This document shows positions 12,017 through 24,444 of a stretch of DNA of 64,000 nucleotides, piece after piece. Each line of letters begins with the position of its first letter. Within the stretch, counting starts at the first letter, position 1. Under the pieces are notes generated by a model. The model was not told where the DNA came from. It saw nothing but the letters and a program-made list of their open reading frames with translations, and did no database searches. A program made the translations under genes and the position numbers. The DNA lies in contig CM071598.1 in assembly GCA_036435485.1 (NCBI GenBank), positions 141,836,148-141,900,147 on the forward strand, read 5' to 3'. This DNA comes from Saposhnikovia divaricata. Its lineage: Eukaryota; Streptophyta; Magnoliopsida; Apiales; Apiaceae.

Positions 12017-12174
12017 AACCACCCTCCTTAAAGGAATTTGGTCCCCAAATTCTCAAAAATCATAATATTTATAGAACCACACCTATCTCAAAAAGTCACG
12101 AGCTATCGAAATTACCCACAGGTCAAGCCTATTAGGCAGTCTACAGGAAAATAACCTAGAGCTCTGATACCAAC
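12017..12174 (-). other. 158-bp internal region 1: PPT and primer binding site
   Basis: The minus strand has GTTGGTATCAGAGC (complementary to the 3' end of initiator tRNA-Met, 12161-12174) next to LTR 2. About 130 bp of non-coding sequence follows, then AAGGAGGGTGG (12017-12029) next to LTR 1. The text before the PPT resembles the usual end of a chromovirus internal region, so it looks like an internal deletion from near the PBS to just before the PPT. Confidence 0.85.
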
Positions 12175-14235
12175 TTTAAAAACCCGAATTTTCGGACTAT
12201 TATTTTTAAATACTCAACTAAAATAAAATACAATTCTTTATTCAATAATTCAAAATTCAACAAAAGTCAAACCCCAAATCAACACAATAATCTAAAACAA
12301 TCAAATTAGAACGCAGGTACACAAATTCAATAATCAATGTCCAATAAAAAAATGAAATTATTCTATAATGCGATAATTCTTTTCCAATAATTGCATCTAA
12401 ATCAGGTAGCACAAAATCCACAAGTTCACATCCTTATTCGATCCAAAGCTTAGTAACCTGAAATATATTAAAACAATAAGCTGCAAAGCCCAGCAAGTAA
12501 CCATCACCAAATGGCTCAAAAAAAATATTATGTAAAACAATTCTTAGAGTTTAGATCGATAAAGATTTCAAAACAGTGCATTCATATTTTAATTCCCACA
12601 GTTCTAAGTCACGGTCACACTATACCAGTGACACGGCTTCTATAGTTCGATGGGAGCTAGTTTATGTCCCTCGTTAAGTCAAACTCAACAAGATATCTAT
12701 GTGTTCCGGAACGTGCGTAAACTAGTTCTATGCGTCACACTATCCAACGACCGGATTCTATAATTCGATACGGAACTAAAACTGTGGATTTCTAAAAGTC
12801 TTTTCTAAAATCTATTTTCGATGTCACAAATTTCGATAACCAAATCAAATATATATTTTGAAACATATAAAAATCGATTTTGTAATATTAGTGAGCAACG
12901 AAAAGTTACTTACCTCGATGTTGATTTCGGACCCTGAAAATAAGATCACAACAAATCTTAAATATTAATCTACAATCTATTAACAGTCAAATAAAACAAA
13001 TAAGCACACACCTTAATAGAACGCATACGGCACTACACATAACTTCCTCATATAAAATTCCAAAAATCACACAACAAAATATCTTAAAAAATTGACCATT
13101 GTTAACAAAATTAGTCCTAACTAGTTCTGGAAATTGGCAAATTACTCTATGAAAATGATTTTATCTAAAAAAGTACAAAGCACGAAAAACGTAGACAATT
13201 CTGAGACCTTTCCAGAATGGTAAGGCTCAATAAAGACAAACAAGTAACGAATTCAGAAAGTAGATATTTGTGGACTGCAGAACAGAATCAGACCCTGACT
13301 TCCCTAGTATTTTGTTATTTAAGACTTCAAATTCATATAATTTGACGAACGAATCCAAACGAAAAATGTAGAGCTCGAAAATATCTTTTCAGAATGATAT
13401 CAATCATAATTTCTGAATAAAAACTCGATTTACTATGAATTACTATGAATTTTGAAAGTTAGACATCTAAGCTTCAAACCATACTGGCTGATCAATAAAT
13501 CATAGAAAACTCATATCTACATGCCGAATTTCGAAAAACACAAAGAATCAAAGTTGTAGATAATTAAAATACCTTTTCAGAAAGTCTAATTTCATGAAAT
13601 TCTGATGAATAACGAATCAGATACAAATTTTACAAGAATTCAGAATCCAAATATACTATGCATACAAAATCATATTAATCATACAAAGACAATGAATATA
13701 ACAAAGAACTCATGTATATATACAAAACTTCACCACATATGCAAAACTCAAGAGAATTACGAAGATCAAAATCAATCAAATATCATACACATGAATTAAC
13801 ACGAAAATTAAGAGAAATAAAGAATCGTTACCCCTTCTTTTTTAATCTTGTTATGAGTCTTCCTCTTCTCTTCCTCTTCTCCTCCCGCGTTCTCTCTCTT
13901 TCTCTCTCACTCTCTCTCGGCGTTTCTTTTTTCTTTACCTGACTGCTATCTAGAATGCTAGGGTTTTTTATATATTTTTTTGTAACTGATGTCTTTATCC
14001 GTACTAATTACTCTTTAACGATACATCCTCCTTAATAAAAAAAACTACTAATTTTTAGCCAAAATTCAAAATTAAAATTCATTTATGAGTTACAACCTAT
14101 TAGTCTTCTATTTTTAATGACTTTCTACAAAAACTCCTCTAAAATTGAAAAATGCTATAATTTTAAATACTAAATTATTAATAATAAATTATCAAATTAT
14201 TTACTAAAATTAATCTAAAAACCTGGGATGTTACA
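12175..14235 (-). repeat. LTR copy 2 (middle)
   Basis: It is 2061 bp long and collinear with copy 1 throughout, with scattered substitutions and small indels. Its plus-strand first dinucleotide is TT rather than TG, a private mutation that breaks the LTR end. The (TC)n run is at about 13890-13920. Confidence 0.9.
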
Positions 14236-14393
14236 AACTACCCTCCTTAAAGGAATTTGGTCCCCAAATTCTCAAAAATCATAATATTTCTAGAACCACA
14301 CCTATCTCAAAAAGTCGCGAGCTATCGAAATTACCCACAGGTCAAGCCTAGTAGGCAGTCTACAGGAAAATAACCTAGAGCATTGATACCAAC
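14236..14393 (-). other. 158-bp internal region 2
   Basis: It has the same layout and length as internal region 1, but the primer binding site has decayed (GGTATCAATG instead of GGTATCAGAG at about 14381-14390). The PPT at 14236-14248 is intact apart from one change. Confidence 0.85.
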
Positions 14394-16107
14394 TGTAAAA
14401 ACCCGAATTTTCGGACTATTATTTTTAAAATTCTCAACTAAAATAAAATACAATTCTTTATTCAATAATTCCAAATTCAACGAAAGTCAAACCCAAAATC
14501 AACACAATAATCTGAAACAATCAAATTAGAACGCAGCTACACAAATTCAATAATCAATGTCCAATAAAAAAATGAAATTATTCAATAATGCGATAAATCT
14601 TTTCCAATAATTGCATCTAAATCAGGTAGCACAAAATCCACAAGTTCACATCCTTATTCGATCCAAAGCTTAGTAACCTGAAATATATTAAAACAATGAG
14701 CTGCAAAACCCAGCAAGTAACCATCACCAAATGGCTCAAAAAAATATTATGTAAAACAATTCTTAGAGTTTAGATCGATAAAGAATTCAAAACAGTGCAT
14801 TCATATTTTAATTCCAACAGTTCTAAGTCACGGTCACACTATGCTAGTGACACGGCTTCTATAGTTCGATGGGGGCTAGTTTACGTCCCTCGTCAAGTCA
14901 AACTCAACAAGGTATCTATGTGTTTCAAAACGTGCATAAACTAGTTCTATGCGTCACACTATCCAGTGACCGGATTCTATAATTCGATACGCAACTAAAA
15001 CTGGGGATTTCTAAAAGTCTTTTCTAAAATCTATTTTCGATGTCACAAATTTCGATAACCAAATCAAATAGATATTTTGAAACATAATAAAAATAGATTT
15101 TGTAATATTAGTGAGCAACGAAAAGTTACTTACCTCGATGTTGATTTCGTACCCTGAAAATAAGATCACAACAAATCTTAAATGTTAATCTACAATCTAT
15201 TAACAGTCAAATAAAACAAATAAGCACACACCTTAATGGAACTCATACGGCACTACACATAACTTCCTCATATAAAATTCCAAAAATCACACAACAAAAT
15301 ATCTTAAAAAATTGACCATTGTTAACAAAATTAGTCCTAACTAGTTCTGGAAATTGGCAAATTACTCTATGAAAATGATTTTACCTGAAAAAGTACAAAG
15401 CACGAAAAACGTAGACAATTCTGATACCTTTCCAGAATGGTAAGGCTCAATAAAAACAAACAAGTAACGAATTCAGAAAGTAGATATTTGCGGACTGCAG
15501 AACAGAATCAGACCCTCACTTCCGTAGTATTTTGCTATTTAAGACTTCAAATTCATATAATTTGACGAACAAATCCAAACGAAAAATGTAGAGCTCGAAA
15601 ATATCTTTTCAAAATGATATCAATCATAATTTTTGAATAAAAACTCGATTTACTATGAATTACTATGAATTTTGAAAGTTAGACATCTAAGCTTCAAACC
15701 ATACTGGCTGATCAATAAATCATAGAAAACTCATATGTACAGGCCCAATTTCGAAAAACACAAAGAATCAAAGTTGTAGATAATTAAAATACATTTTCAG
15801 AAAGTCTAATTTCATGAAATTCCGATGAATAACGAATCAGATACAAATTTTACAAGAATTCAGAATCCAAATATACTATGCATACAAAATCTGATTAATC
15901 ATACAAAGACAATGAATATAACAAAGAACTCATGTATATATACAAAACTTCACCACATATGCAAAACTCCAGAGAATAACGAAGATCAAAATCAATCAAA
16001 TATCATACACATGAATTAACACGAAAATTGAGAGAAATAAATAATCGTTACCCCTTCTTTTTTAATCTTGTTATGAGTCTTCCTCTTCTCTTCCTCTTCT
16101 CCTCTCG

Positions 16108-16157
<50 letters not shown>

Positions 16158-16471
16158 GTTTATTTTTTCTTTACCTAACTGCTATCTAGAATGCTAGGGT
16201 TTTTTCTATATTCTTTTGTAACCGATGCCTTTATCCTTACTAATTACTCTTTAACGATACATCCTCCTTAATAAAAAAAACTACTAATTTTTAGCCAAAA
16301 TTCAAAATTAAAAATCAATTATGAGTTACAACCTATTAGTCTTCTATTTTTAATGACTTTCTACAAAAACTCCTCTAAAATTGAAAAATGCTATAATTTT
16401 AAATACTAAATTATTAATAATAAATTATCAAATTATTTACTAAAATTAATCTAAAAATATGGGATGTTACA
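14394..16471 (-). repeat. LTR copy 3 (5'-most on the minus strand)
   Basis: It is 2078 bp long. The extra length comes mainly from the (TC)n run at about 16111-16155, which is longer than in the other copies. The outer end abuts the target duplication ATTAT. Confidence 0.9.
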
Positions 16472-16476
16472 ATTAT

Positions 16477-17425
16477 CCCTTTAGCCTAAAGTAGATTCTT
16501 CGAGAGAAAAAAATGAACTGGACTTATGAGTAAAACTACGATAATATCATAATATTATCAACCACATATAGTCGTATATCTTATTACGTTATGCCTTGCC
16601 AACAAGTTTTTGTGAATCGTAAGTTTTGATATTGCAGCTTGTTCTTTTCAATGTTCACTTAAACCTGGATGAGCTACTTTATCAGATCACAGTAGCTGGC
16701 AAGTGCTTCATTTTTATTAGAGTCTTGTCGGATTGTTTGGTGATGATTTAATGAAATGCATCCCGCTGCTGGGGCACAATGCGTTTATGTTGGGCCTTGG
16801 AAAAAGGTTCTGGATCGTTAGAGCAAGACTGCTACTGCAGTTTTACATAAAAATGGGCTCAGTAATAGCTAGGCTTATTTAATAATTCAATTATGTAAAA
16901 ATTGGATTAAAATTTATCTTTATAAAAATTAATTTTAATCCATTAAAATTAAATTAATTGGTCAAAATTTCATATAGTCCATCAAAGTTATTGAAATTCT
17001 GAGGATATCGAAATTCAAAATTTGAGAAGGCAGATAATTCTATAAATAAAAAAACTTTGATACCATGTCAATAAAGAAAAGAAATAATGGGCAAGTTGAT
17101 GTGACGTACTAAAATTAGTGAAAAATATATTATTTTAAAAATTTTAATAACTGAAAAAGAGTGCTAAAAATTGGATGAAACATAAAAATATAAAAATACA
17201 AACTTTTTCATTTATTCTCTTTAGAACACAAAAGTAAAAACGTGTCATATTTGAAAAAAGTTTTGAGATTTTTTTTTGGGAATTTTAGCTCTTTAAAACC
17301 CTTATTTTTACACTCTAAGAACATCTTGAGACTATTAAATTGCCCGTGTATATCTGTACTATTATCTTAAAATAGAAATATTGAAGGTTTTTGTTTTCTA
17401 TTATTTTATTAAATTAAAAAATGTA
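16477..17425. other. Sequence between LTR array and hAT element; nothing recognised
   Basis: It should begin as the continuation of the Tat-type LTR cut at 9962. I see no reading frame or repeat that I can name; the right half is AT-rich. Confidence 0.5.
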
Positions 17426-17433
17426 ATGAATGG

Positions 17434-19225
17434 TAGACCTGACAAATTGAGTCTGGATCCGAAAAATCGATCCGAAATTCATGGAACCGAGATCTGATTT
17501 TATATCCGAATTAGATTAACCGAAATTTGACCGAATACAAAACAATCCGATCCGAACCGAAATCCGATCCGATATAGTCAAATCCGATTATTGTTCGAAA
17601 ATCGATCTCATCCGATCCGAAAATTATTCGAACCAAATATCTAACCGATAATAATCCGAAATACTTGATCCGATGACGATCCGAAACCGATCAAATTCGA
17701 AAAAATATTGTCCCAATAGAATACGATTGAAAGTACTGTATCTGTTCTAAATTGGAAACTAAAAACATCTATACCGAAAATTATGTGATAAAATAATATT
17801 ATTAAGATTATATTTTATTTCTCTCTTCGACTCAAAATATTCTATATTTTAGGAAAAAAATGTTTCAAGATATCATATACGTATCAAAATATTCATGTAT
17901 AGTAAATATTTTAATTTAGAAATAAAAATGAATGATATTATTTATTCTGGAAAATAGGTATTAAATATATTGTATATCTACACATGTTGAACCTTCATAT
18001 CTCCTCGATACACATGCTTAGTAATTAGTATGTTTGTGTATTGTAATTAATTATTTTTTTACAAAATAATGTAATAACTAATAAATAACTGATAACTATT
18101 GTTCATTATTAAATAATTGTTTTTAAAAAAATCTCATTCCTAATACGTGCATTAACCTATCCCGTCAAGATTCTTGTTAAACAAAATAAAAATCTAATAA
18201 ATAATTTTTGAACATTTTTTTATTAAATAAAAATTAAAAAATTTTTCTAAAAATTTGTTTCTCACATAATTGAAATACTTTTTTTTCAAATGATTAAGAA
18301 ATAAAATCCATTTAGTAATGTAAATTATTAAATGAGAGTTATTAAATGTAATAATATATTCATTTTCAACCACCTAAAAAAACTTAATCACTTAAAAAAT
18401 TTTTAAAAGACAAAATAAAGATTTAAATTAAAAAATTGTCACGTATAATTGAATATGCTTGAAAGTTGAATTAAGATATGTAAATCAATAATTAAAAAAA
18501 TAGTATTATATATTTTTCGAACTGGAAATATCGAGCAATATTACATGTATGTATAATTAAATTATAGTATATGATATAGTGTGTATTCCATGACGACAAA
18601 ATAAAAAAAAACTGAAATTAACTTTTAAATTTGTGAGAAGTGAAAATAAAGGTAAATATAACCCATATTTTAAAACTAAATGGATAATGTATAATATAGT
18701 AAATAATATTTTAATAAAATTATAATATTATACATTAAGCAAAAAAATTATTTTATATTACTTGTCCATGTGGAGACTAAAAAAAATAATATTAAATATT
18801 AAATACTCAAAAAAACAATCAAGTTTTATATTACTCAATTAAGTATTTATTTTCGCGTTATAACTATACTTCTACAAACTTACTAATGACGTTCATTTAG
18901 TTTCGATGATAATTCAAAATTGATACAACATAATTGAAACCAAATTTTTTCAATTCGACAAAATCCAATCCGAAAAGATCCGAACCAAATTTTATCTGAT
19001 CTTAATCCGAAATTTATCCGATTTTAATCTGAAATCGGCCCGATCCGAAACTAGACCCGGACCGAACCGAAATCGATTAAAATTATGTAAAACCGATTTT
19101 AGACCCGAACCGAATTAGATCCGATCCAGTCCGAACTGTATTCAAATATATCAAAACCGAAAATTGATCTGATTCAAAATGGATCCAATCCAAAACCGAT
19201 CCGATTATCTGATTTGCCAGGTCTA
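17434..19225. mobile_element. Non-autonomous hAT-type DNA transposon (1.79 kb)
   Basis: The termini are inverted: TAGACCTGACAAATTG on the left and, reading inward from the right, TAGACCTGGCAAATCAG. They are flanked by 8-bp direct repeats ATGAATGG (17426-17433) and ATCAATGG (19226-19233), which differ at one base. An 8-bp target duplication and ends of this kind are typical of the hAT superfamily. The outer ~250 bp on each side are packed with CCGATCCGAA/CCGAACCGA words, presumably subterminal transposase binding sites. The interior is AT-rich and encodes nothing recognisable. Confidence 0.8.
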
Positions 19226-19233
19226 ATCAATGG

Positions 19234-19391
19234 TAACTAATCAATGGCAATTTTATTTCAAACACATTATCTTTTGCTCAAATGGTAAAAGACCCAGAAG
19301 ATTCTTACTCAACCCCAACAAATACATATAAGGTTAATTATTAGAAAAAACACATTAACTTTGAATAAATACGTACCGAAGAATTTAAATT

Positions 19392-19441
<50 letters not shown>

Positions 19442-20230
19442 AATCATTAATAAAACCAAAATCTTACACTATGACAGATTATCTTTTACTTAAATACATT
19501 ATCTTATAAACATATCAAAAAATAACAATTACATATCTTCTGATTATTAATAAGAAAAATATATAAAATTCATATATTGTACGGGTCATAGGCAAGTAAT
19601 ATGAAAATTTGAGCTGTATAATTTTTTTAATCATATTATTTTATTAACTTTTTATTTAACATTTTAAAAAAACTTTTTATTTATTTTTATATTATTATAA
19701 ATATATTGAATTAAAAAATAGTGGAAAAAGAGTGTTTAATTAATCTATATTTAAATATTATTTTTATAACTTACGAGAGAGAGAGAGGGAAGGGGGGGGG
19801 GGGGGGGGAGAGGGAGTGTAGATTCTTAATAATTGCAGAATACATGGCAAACAATTTTCATATCCTTTCTCAAATTTAAGCTAAGAGGTAAAACAAAAAA
19901 TTTCAAGGAGATGCTCTACATTCATCCTTCAAAAAATAGCAGTTGAGAATTCTAAATGCTACACTAACCATTAGCTCGTTTAGTTGCGTAGAGTTAAAAT
20001 TCTATACCAATGTCTTTGCACGTCCAGATTTATTAGATTAGAAAACTTGCTATAGTTTAAGTTGAATACTGTAATCAAGAATTCGCATCACTAAATTTAT
20101 ACCTAACGTTAGCCTACACATAGAACGTGTTGTCACGTTATGAATATCAAAAAAAGGAGTGCATCTCACATATGTAATATCTTTACCAACCTCATATTAT
20201 ATGCATGCACATTCACACAATAGTCAGCTC
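19234..20230. other. AT-rich upstream region with (AT)n and a 17-bp G run
   Basis: An (AT)n microsatellite lies at about 19394-19438. A (GA)n stretch runs into a homopolymer of 17 G at 19792-19808. No gene is visible; the last part is upstream sequence of the peroxidase gene. Confidence 0.7.
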
Positions 20231-20240
20231 TATATATACA
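20231..20240 (+). promoter_or_regulatory. TATA box of the peroxidase gene
   Basis: CTCTATATATACACC lies about 95 bp before the start codon, the expected distance for a short plant 5' leader. Confidence 0.7.
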
Positions 20241-20330
20241 CCAGATCAATTACCATCTATGACAACCAAAAAGAAGATCTTGTGTTATTTTGATCATAAG
20301 AAATTCTCGAGGAACCACATTTAAAGGAAA

Positions 20331-21787
20331 ATGAAGACTTGCATTTTCTTGATATTGTTCTTGGTTGTCGTTTCAGCCAATGATTATGATGGAGTTGATG
20401 ATGATGAGCAGAGCAGCTTCCCCGGAAATCCAATAGCCACCTTTAAAGTTATACCCGATTACTCGGATTTCGAGGATGATCTTACCTTTTCATACTACCA
20501 CACTAGCTGTCCCGACGCTGAAGCTATTATTCAAAGGAAAGTTGATGAATGGATTAAAAAAGATGACACTCTTGCTCCTAGTCTTATAAGGTTACAGTAC
20601 CACGATTGCGTTGTTCGGGTAAGAAACTAGATAAGCAGAGTTGTATAACTCATTTTGTTAGTAACACCCTTTTTGCAAATTGCACATAACATTTTCGTAT
20701 GATCATTTCGAGCCTATATTGCATAAGTGCGCCAATATTAAGATTTCTGCACTTGATAATTACCAAAATGGCTGGCAATTATCAAAACCACTTACCATTT
20801 GTAAACAATCGTGGTAAGTTGCATGCAGCGATTCAGAATCAGCGGTTTGTTTATTTTGCACATTTTGTTAGTAATAAAATGCATGCAGCAATTTCCAAGC
20901 AGCATAGACTATAAACCAGAAAAGGTATCATACTGTATACTGAAAGATTTATGTGCATATGTAGGGATGTGACGCCTCTATACTTTTGGACTACGATGGA
21001 AGTGAAAGGAATGCGAATCAGAGCAAATCATTGAGAGGATTCGAAGTTATTGATGACATAAAAGCAGAATTAGAGAAGAAGTGCCCAAAGACAGTGTCAT
21101 GTTCAGATATTTTAATTGGTGCAGTTAGAGATGCTGTTAGAATAGTTGGAGGTCCTTTCTACATGGTCCCTTATGGCAGAAAAGATGGACGAATTTCTAA
21201 TGCCAAAGATACTGAATCTATCCCCACCGGTCGTGAAAAAATTACTGATCTCGTTGAGTTTTTTCAGTCCATGGGACTGTATATACTCGATTTGGTTGTC
21301 CTCTCAGGTGAATTACTTTTGCCAATATCATTTACCTCCAAAATATCAGTCCCTGACTTCTGTTCAAATTTGACATTTAGGAGCGCACACTATTGGAAGG
21401 ACTACATGTGGCTCAGTGCAAGAAAGGTTGTACAATTATAATGGAACAGTTGGACGATCCGATCCATCCATCGATCCAAAATACTTAAACTTCTTGAAAA
21501 GAAAATGCAGATGGGCTTCAGAGTTTGTGGATTTTGATGGCGTTACGCCCAAGAATTTCAATAATGAATACTACAAAAACCTTCAGAGAAACATGGGTCT
21601 TTTATCAACTGACCAAATGCTCAACAAAGATTCAAGAACTTCAGTTTTGGTCAGTGCCTTGGCTTCTCAGCCTCAGGTTTTTTATTCGCAGTTTGCTGCT
21701 TCTATGGTTAAGCTTGGAAAGATTCAAGATCCTTCTTCAGAAGGTAACGGAGAAGTTCGTCTCAATTGCAATTACGTCAATGCTTAG
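20331..21787 (+). CDS. PER7: Class III peroxidase, PER7-like (3 exons)
   Basis: Exons 20331-20618, 20965-21307 and 21381-21787 join in phase at GT/AG borders to 345 codons. Class III peroxidases are secreted haem enzymes that use H2O2 to oxidise phenolics, acting in lignin and wall chemistry or defence. Seen here: a signal peptide (about residues 1-16), an unusually acidic stretch of about 45 residues before the mature fold, the distal site RLQYHDC with catalytic Arg and His, RGCDAS across the first splice, the proximal haem ligand in SGAHTIGR across the second splice, and all eight disulfide cysteines. The usual His-Phe before the distal His are Gln-Tyr. The wording of the central and C-terminal part (RGFEVIDDIK, YNYNGTVG, CRWASE) is that of the PER7 group; that assignment is from memory. 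The gene looks intact, with two introns instead of the common three. Confidence 0.92.
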
Positions 21788-22758
21788 TGTAATTTTTGAC
21801 ATTAAGTCAGTTTAATGTGATCTAAGAACAAGAACAGCAAATCTTAATCAAGGAGTTTAATGCTATAATTTTTTACCCCATGAAATTTTGAATCAGATTA
21901 AATGTTTCATATCTGTTACTGTTTGCCTTTTTGTTTTTATACTCTATGTAGAGATGGATTTGGTAATCATGTTTGTTTCTTTGCTTATAATTTAACATAT
22001 TTGAAAATTATTTCCGGAAATTTTTGGCTTGGAACTTTGCATACACTCCATATCCGGAAATTATAGCATAAATGCTTAAAGAACATTTGATTGATCATTC
22101 AACATCTTATATAAAGTCTCACCGCAACAAAAGCAGGATCTAGCGTATTAATTTTAAAAATTTATTGTGTGAAAATAAAAGAATCAGAGGAATATACTTT
22201 GCCACACGCAGTGTGATAAACATAGTAGTTTCTCATCTAACAAAGGAAGATTCGAGATCGAATTGTTACTTGATGTTGAACTAATTGCATTTCAGCTGCC
22301 GGATATAACCTGTAGTCCTGTCCCTTTGATCTCTAATAGACTGCGAGATTCTTACTGTGGAATCATTATGTGAGAGATGGAAATAACTAAAAAGCTCCAA
22401 ACTTCTGCAGTTCAAAACTTGATCTTAACCACTTCCTACTAGTCTATTGGTACGGAAAGACAGGGGAAATGGGGAATGTTACAGATTTGAGAATGCAAGC
22501 GACCATGATAAATGAAATTCAAGATTACTCAAACAATTCCGGACGATTAAAAAGATTACAATTACAGTCAAGATTACAATACACACCATTAAAATCTTGA
22601 TCAGGAGTGTCACTAGAATACCAAGAACATAACCTCTAAGAAGATCACTGAAATGTTACTCATACATTGCCGCAAGTTCTCTTTTTCAGCGATGCAAGAA
22701 ACTATAGCAAAAGGAAATATTAGCAAGAGTTAAAAAAAGCACTTGTATCATTTGGTAC
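21788..22758. other. 3' flank of the peroxidase gene; no further gene seen
   Basis: AT-rich sequence with no obvious coding or repeat structure. The peroxidase 3' untranslated region must lie in its first few hundred bases. Confidence 0.6.
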
Positions 22759-22833
22759 TGCTAGAATAATATAAGATCCATATAAGACCTCCCTCTAACA
22801 CCTTAAAGTTTTAGACGAGTTGGTTACTTAACA

Positions 22834-22845
22834 TGGTATCAGAGC
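22834..22845 (+). other. Primer binding site of the TRIM
   Basis: TGGTATCAGAGC, directly after LTR 1, complements the 3' end of initiator tRNA-Met. Confidence 0.8.
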
Positions 22846-22933
22846 TCGGTTTAGGAGGAGCCTCAGGTTTTGGCTTTCGAGTGAGGGGGAATGTTAGAAT
22901 AATATAAGATCCATATAAAACCTCCCTCTAACA

Positions 22934-24444
22934 CAGGGGCGCAACCAGGAATTGGAATCCGCCTGGGCTAAGTTAAAAGAGGTTCTAAAAAATTTGTAAC
23001 CCCGCATAATAATGAGCTTGTAAAGTAGAATAAAAATCCTCATTTTCATTACATACATAAGTACATATAGAAAGTAAGTAAATGTACTCACATTATTTTA
23101 GTTGAACTCTTCGACTTTTTTGAGAATAGAATTCGTCGATTACTTCCTCTGGATCAATCTCTTCAACATACTCTCTTTCAATGTTGAGAACCATAGTATC
23201 TCTTAAATATTCATCTTCCATTTTATTTCGAAGAATGGTCTTAACTATTTTCATAGCTGAAAATGCTCGCTCTGTAGTAGCTGTAGAAACCGGGAGAGTC
23301 AACACAAGAGAAATCAACGTGTAAATCATACTGTAATGTTCCACCTTACTTGTGTAAACTAGCTGGAGACATAACTCAGAAAGAGTCGATAAATTCTGAA
23401 ATTTCTCATGTCTAATAACATCAACCTTGTAAAACTCAAGCTGTAGTTGTAAGTGGTGCATCTCTTGTTGATCAAAATCAGCAGGATAAAATTTGCTAGC
23501 AAGGGTGCAAATTTTATCAATATCAAACAATCTGAAATTGAGAATCTGGAGTAGGAACAGTAGTTGGTTGACTATTACTACCAACATTGCTTGTTTCTTG
23601 CTCATTTGTTGATGATGTAGGTGTATTTGGAGCAACATTACTAGTTGGTTGATCATTTCTTGGTTTAAAAAAGGAAAACAATGTTTTTGTTCTCTTCCGA
23701 TCTTGACTCCTACACAAATAATACAATTTAAAAAATTGATTAAAAAAATACAACAATTTAAAAAACTGATAAAAAAATCAGTAGCCACATGCCCACAAAA
23801 CTCAATTGCTCAAATTTCCACCAAAGTTCAATACATACAAATTTATATAATGCTAAACATAACAAATAAATTATAAAAAGAAAATCTTTCAAATCATAAT
23901 GAAGAAACAAGAAAAATGAAATAATTTAAATTAGGGATTTATGGTTAAAAATAGTACTTACATATTTAGGTACAAATTGGTTGAAATTGACAGTAGAGGA
24001 CTGAGAATATTAGGAGAATGATAGTGAAGGAAAAGTTAGTGCAGTTGTCCGGTGGAAATAGTGAGCCGCGAGCAGCAGAGTATGAGCGCCAGAGCAGCAG
24101 AGCTTGAGAGGCGTGAAGATGTGTCTTTTCTTTTCTAATTTCTATGTTTCTTTCTTTTTCTTTTTTTTAACTGTAAGCTTATTTACATTAGTTTTTGTTT
24201 ATCAAAATGAGTAAATGGCCACTGATTTCTTTTACTTGGTTAAATGGGCTGCAACTAGTTTTTTTTTTTCAGCCAGGTGCAGCTAGTTTAAATATATGGA
24301 CTATGTATATTAAATGTTTGCACTATATTTTTTTCTACCCGGGCCATAACTAGTTTTGGGCTGATTGTATATATAAAAAAAATTCCAATTTTTGAAGTTA
24401 CCCGGGCCGCAGCCTACCTCAGCCATGGGCTGCTTCCGCCCCTG
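22934..24444 (-). mobile_element. hAT deletion derivative with perfect 8-bp target duplication
   Basis: The termini CAGGGGCGCAACCA (left) and, from the right reading inward, CAGGGGCGGAAGCA are inverted repeats of hAT type. The 8-bp sequence CTCTAACA flanks both sides exactly (22926-22933 and 24445-24452). The inside keeps the two ends of a transposase gene on the minus strand but lacks the catalytic middle. The target was LTR 2 of the TRIM, so this insertion is younger than the TRIM. Confidence 0.9.
23093..23788 (-). pseudogene. hAT transposase remnant: N-terminal tail and C-terminal dimerisation domain
   Basis: The minus-strand frame ends with LVLTLPVSTATTERAFSAMK followed by a segment ending EEVIDEFYSQ. 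This is the hAT C-terminal dimerisation domain as found in plant TTF-type zinc finger/hAT proteins. In an overlapping frame (about 23523-23735) lies a Ser/Thr/Asn-rich N-terminal tail with KRTKTLFSFFKP, preceded by a splice-acceptor-like TTTGTGTAG. The two meet near 23525 out of frame, so the zinc finger and DDE catalytic core were lost by an internal deletion. It cannot catalyse transposition. The C-terminal frame alone has an open run that could encode about 120 residues of dimerisation domain. Confidence 0.8.

Larger units (their letters stand above)
9963..16476 (-). mobile_element. Three-LTR array of a non-autonomous Ty3-like element with 158-bp internal regions
   Basis: Three direct copies of an about 2.05-kb LTR (9968-12016, 12175-14235, 14394-16471) are separated by two 158-bp internal segments. 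The outermost bases are flanked by the same 5-bp duplication ATTAT (9963-9967 and 16472-16476), so the array entered or arose as one unit. Read on the minus strand, each LTR starts TGTAACATCCC (the middle and right copies and the left copy all agree) and ends GGGTTTTTACA. It is followed by a primer binding site GTTGGTATCAGAG, a tiny internal region, and a PPT AAGGAGGGT just before the next LTR. No protein is encoded; replication would need proteins from another Ty3 element. Confidence 0.9.

Noticed and set aside
11382..16019. A 64-residue frame conserved in all three LTRs (11382, 13605, 15825)
   Set aside because: It lies on the strand opposite to the element, has no motif and is conserved only because the LTRs are duplicates.
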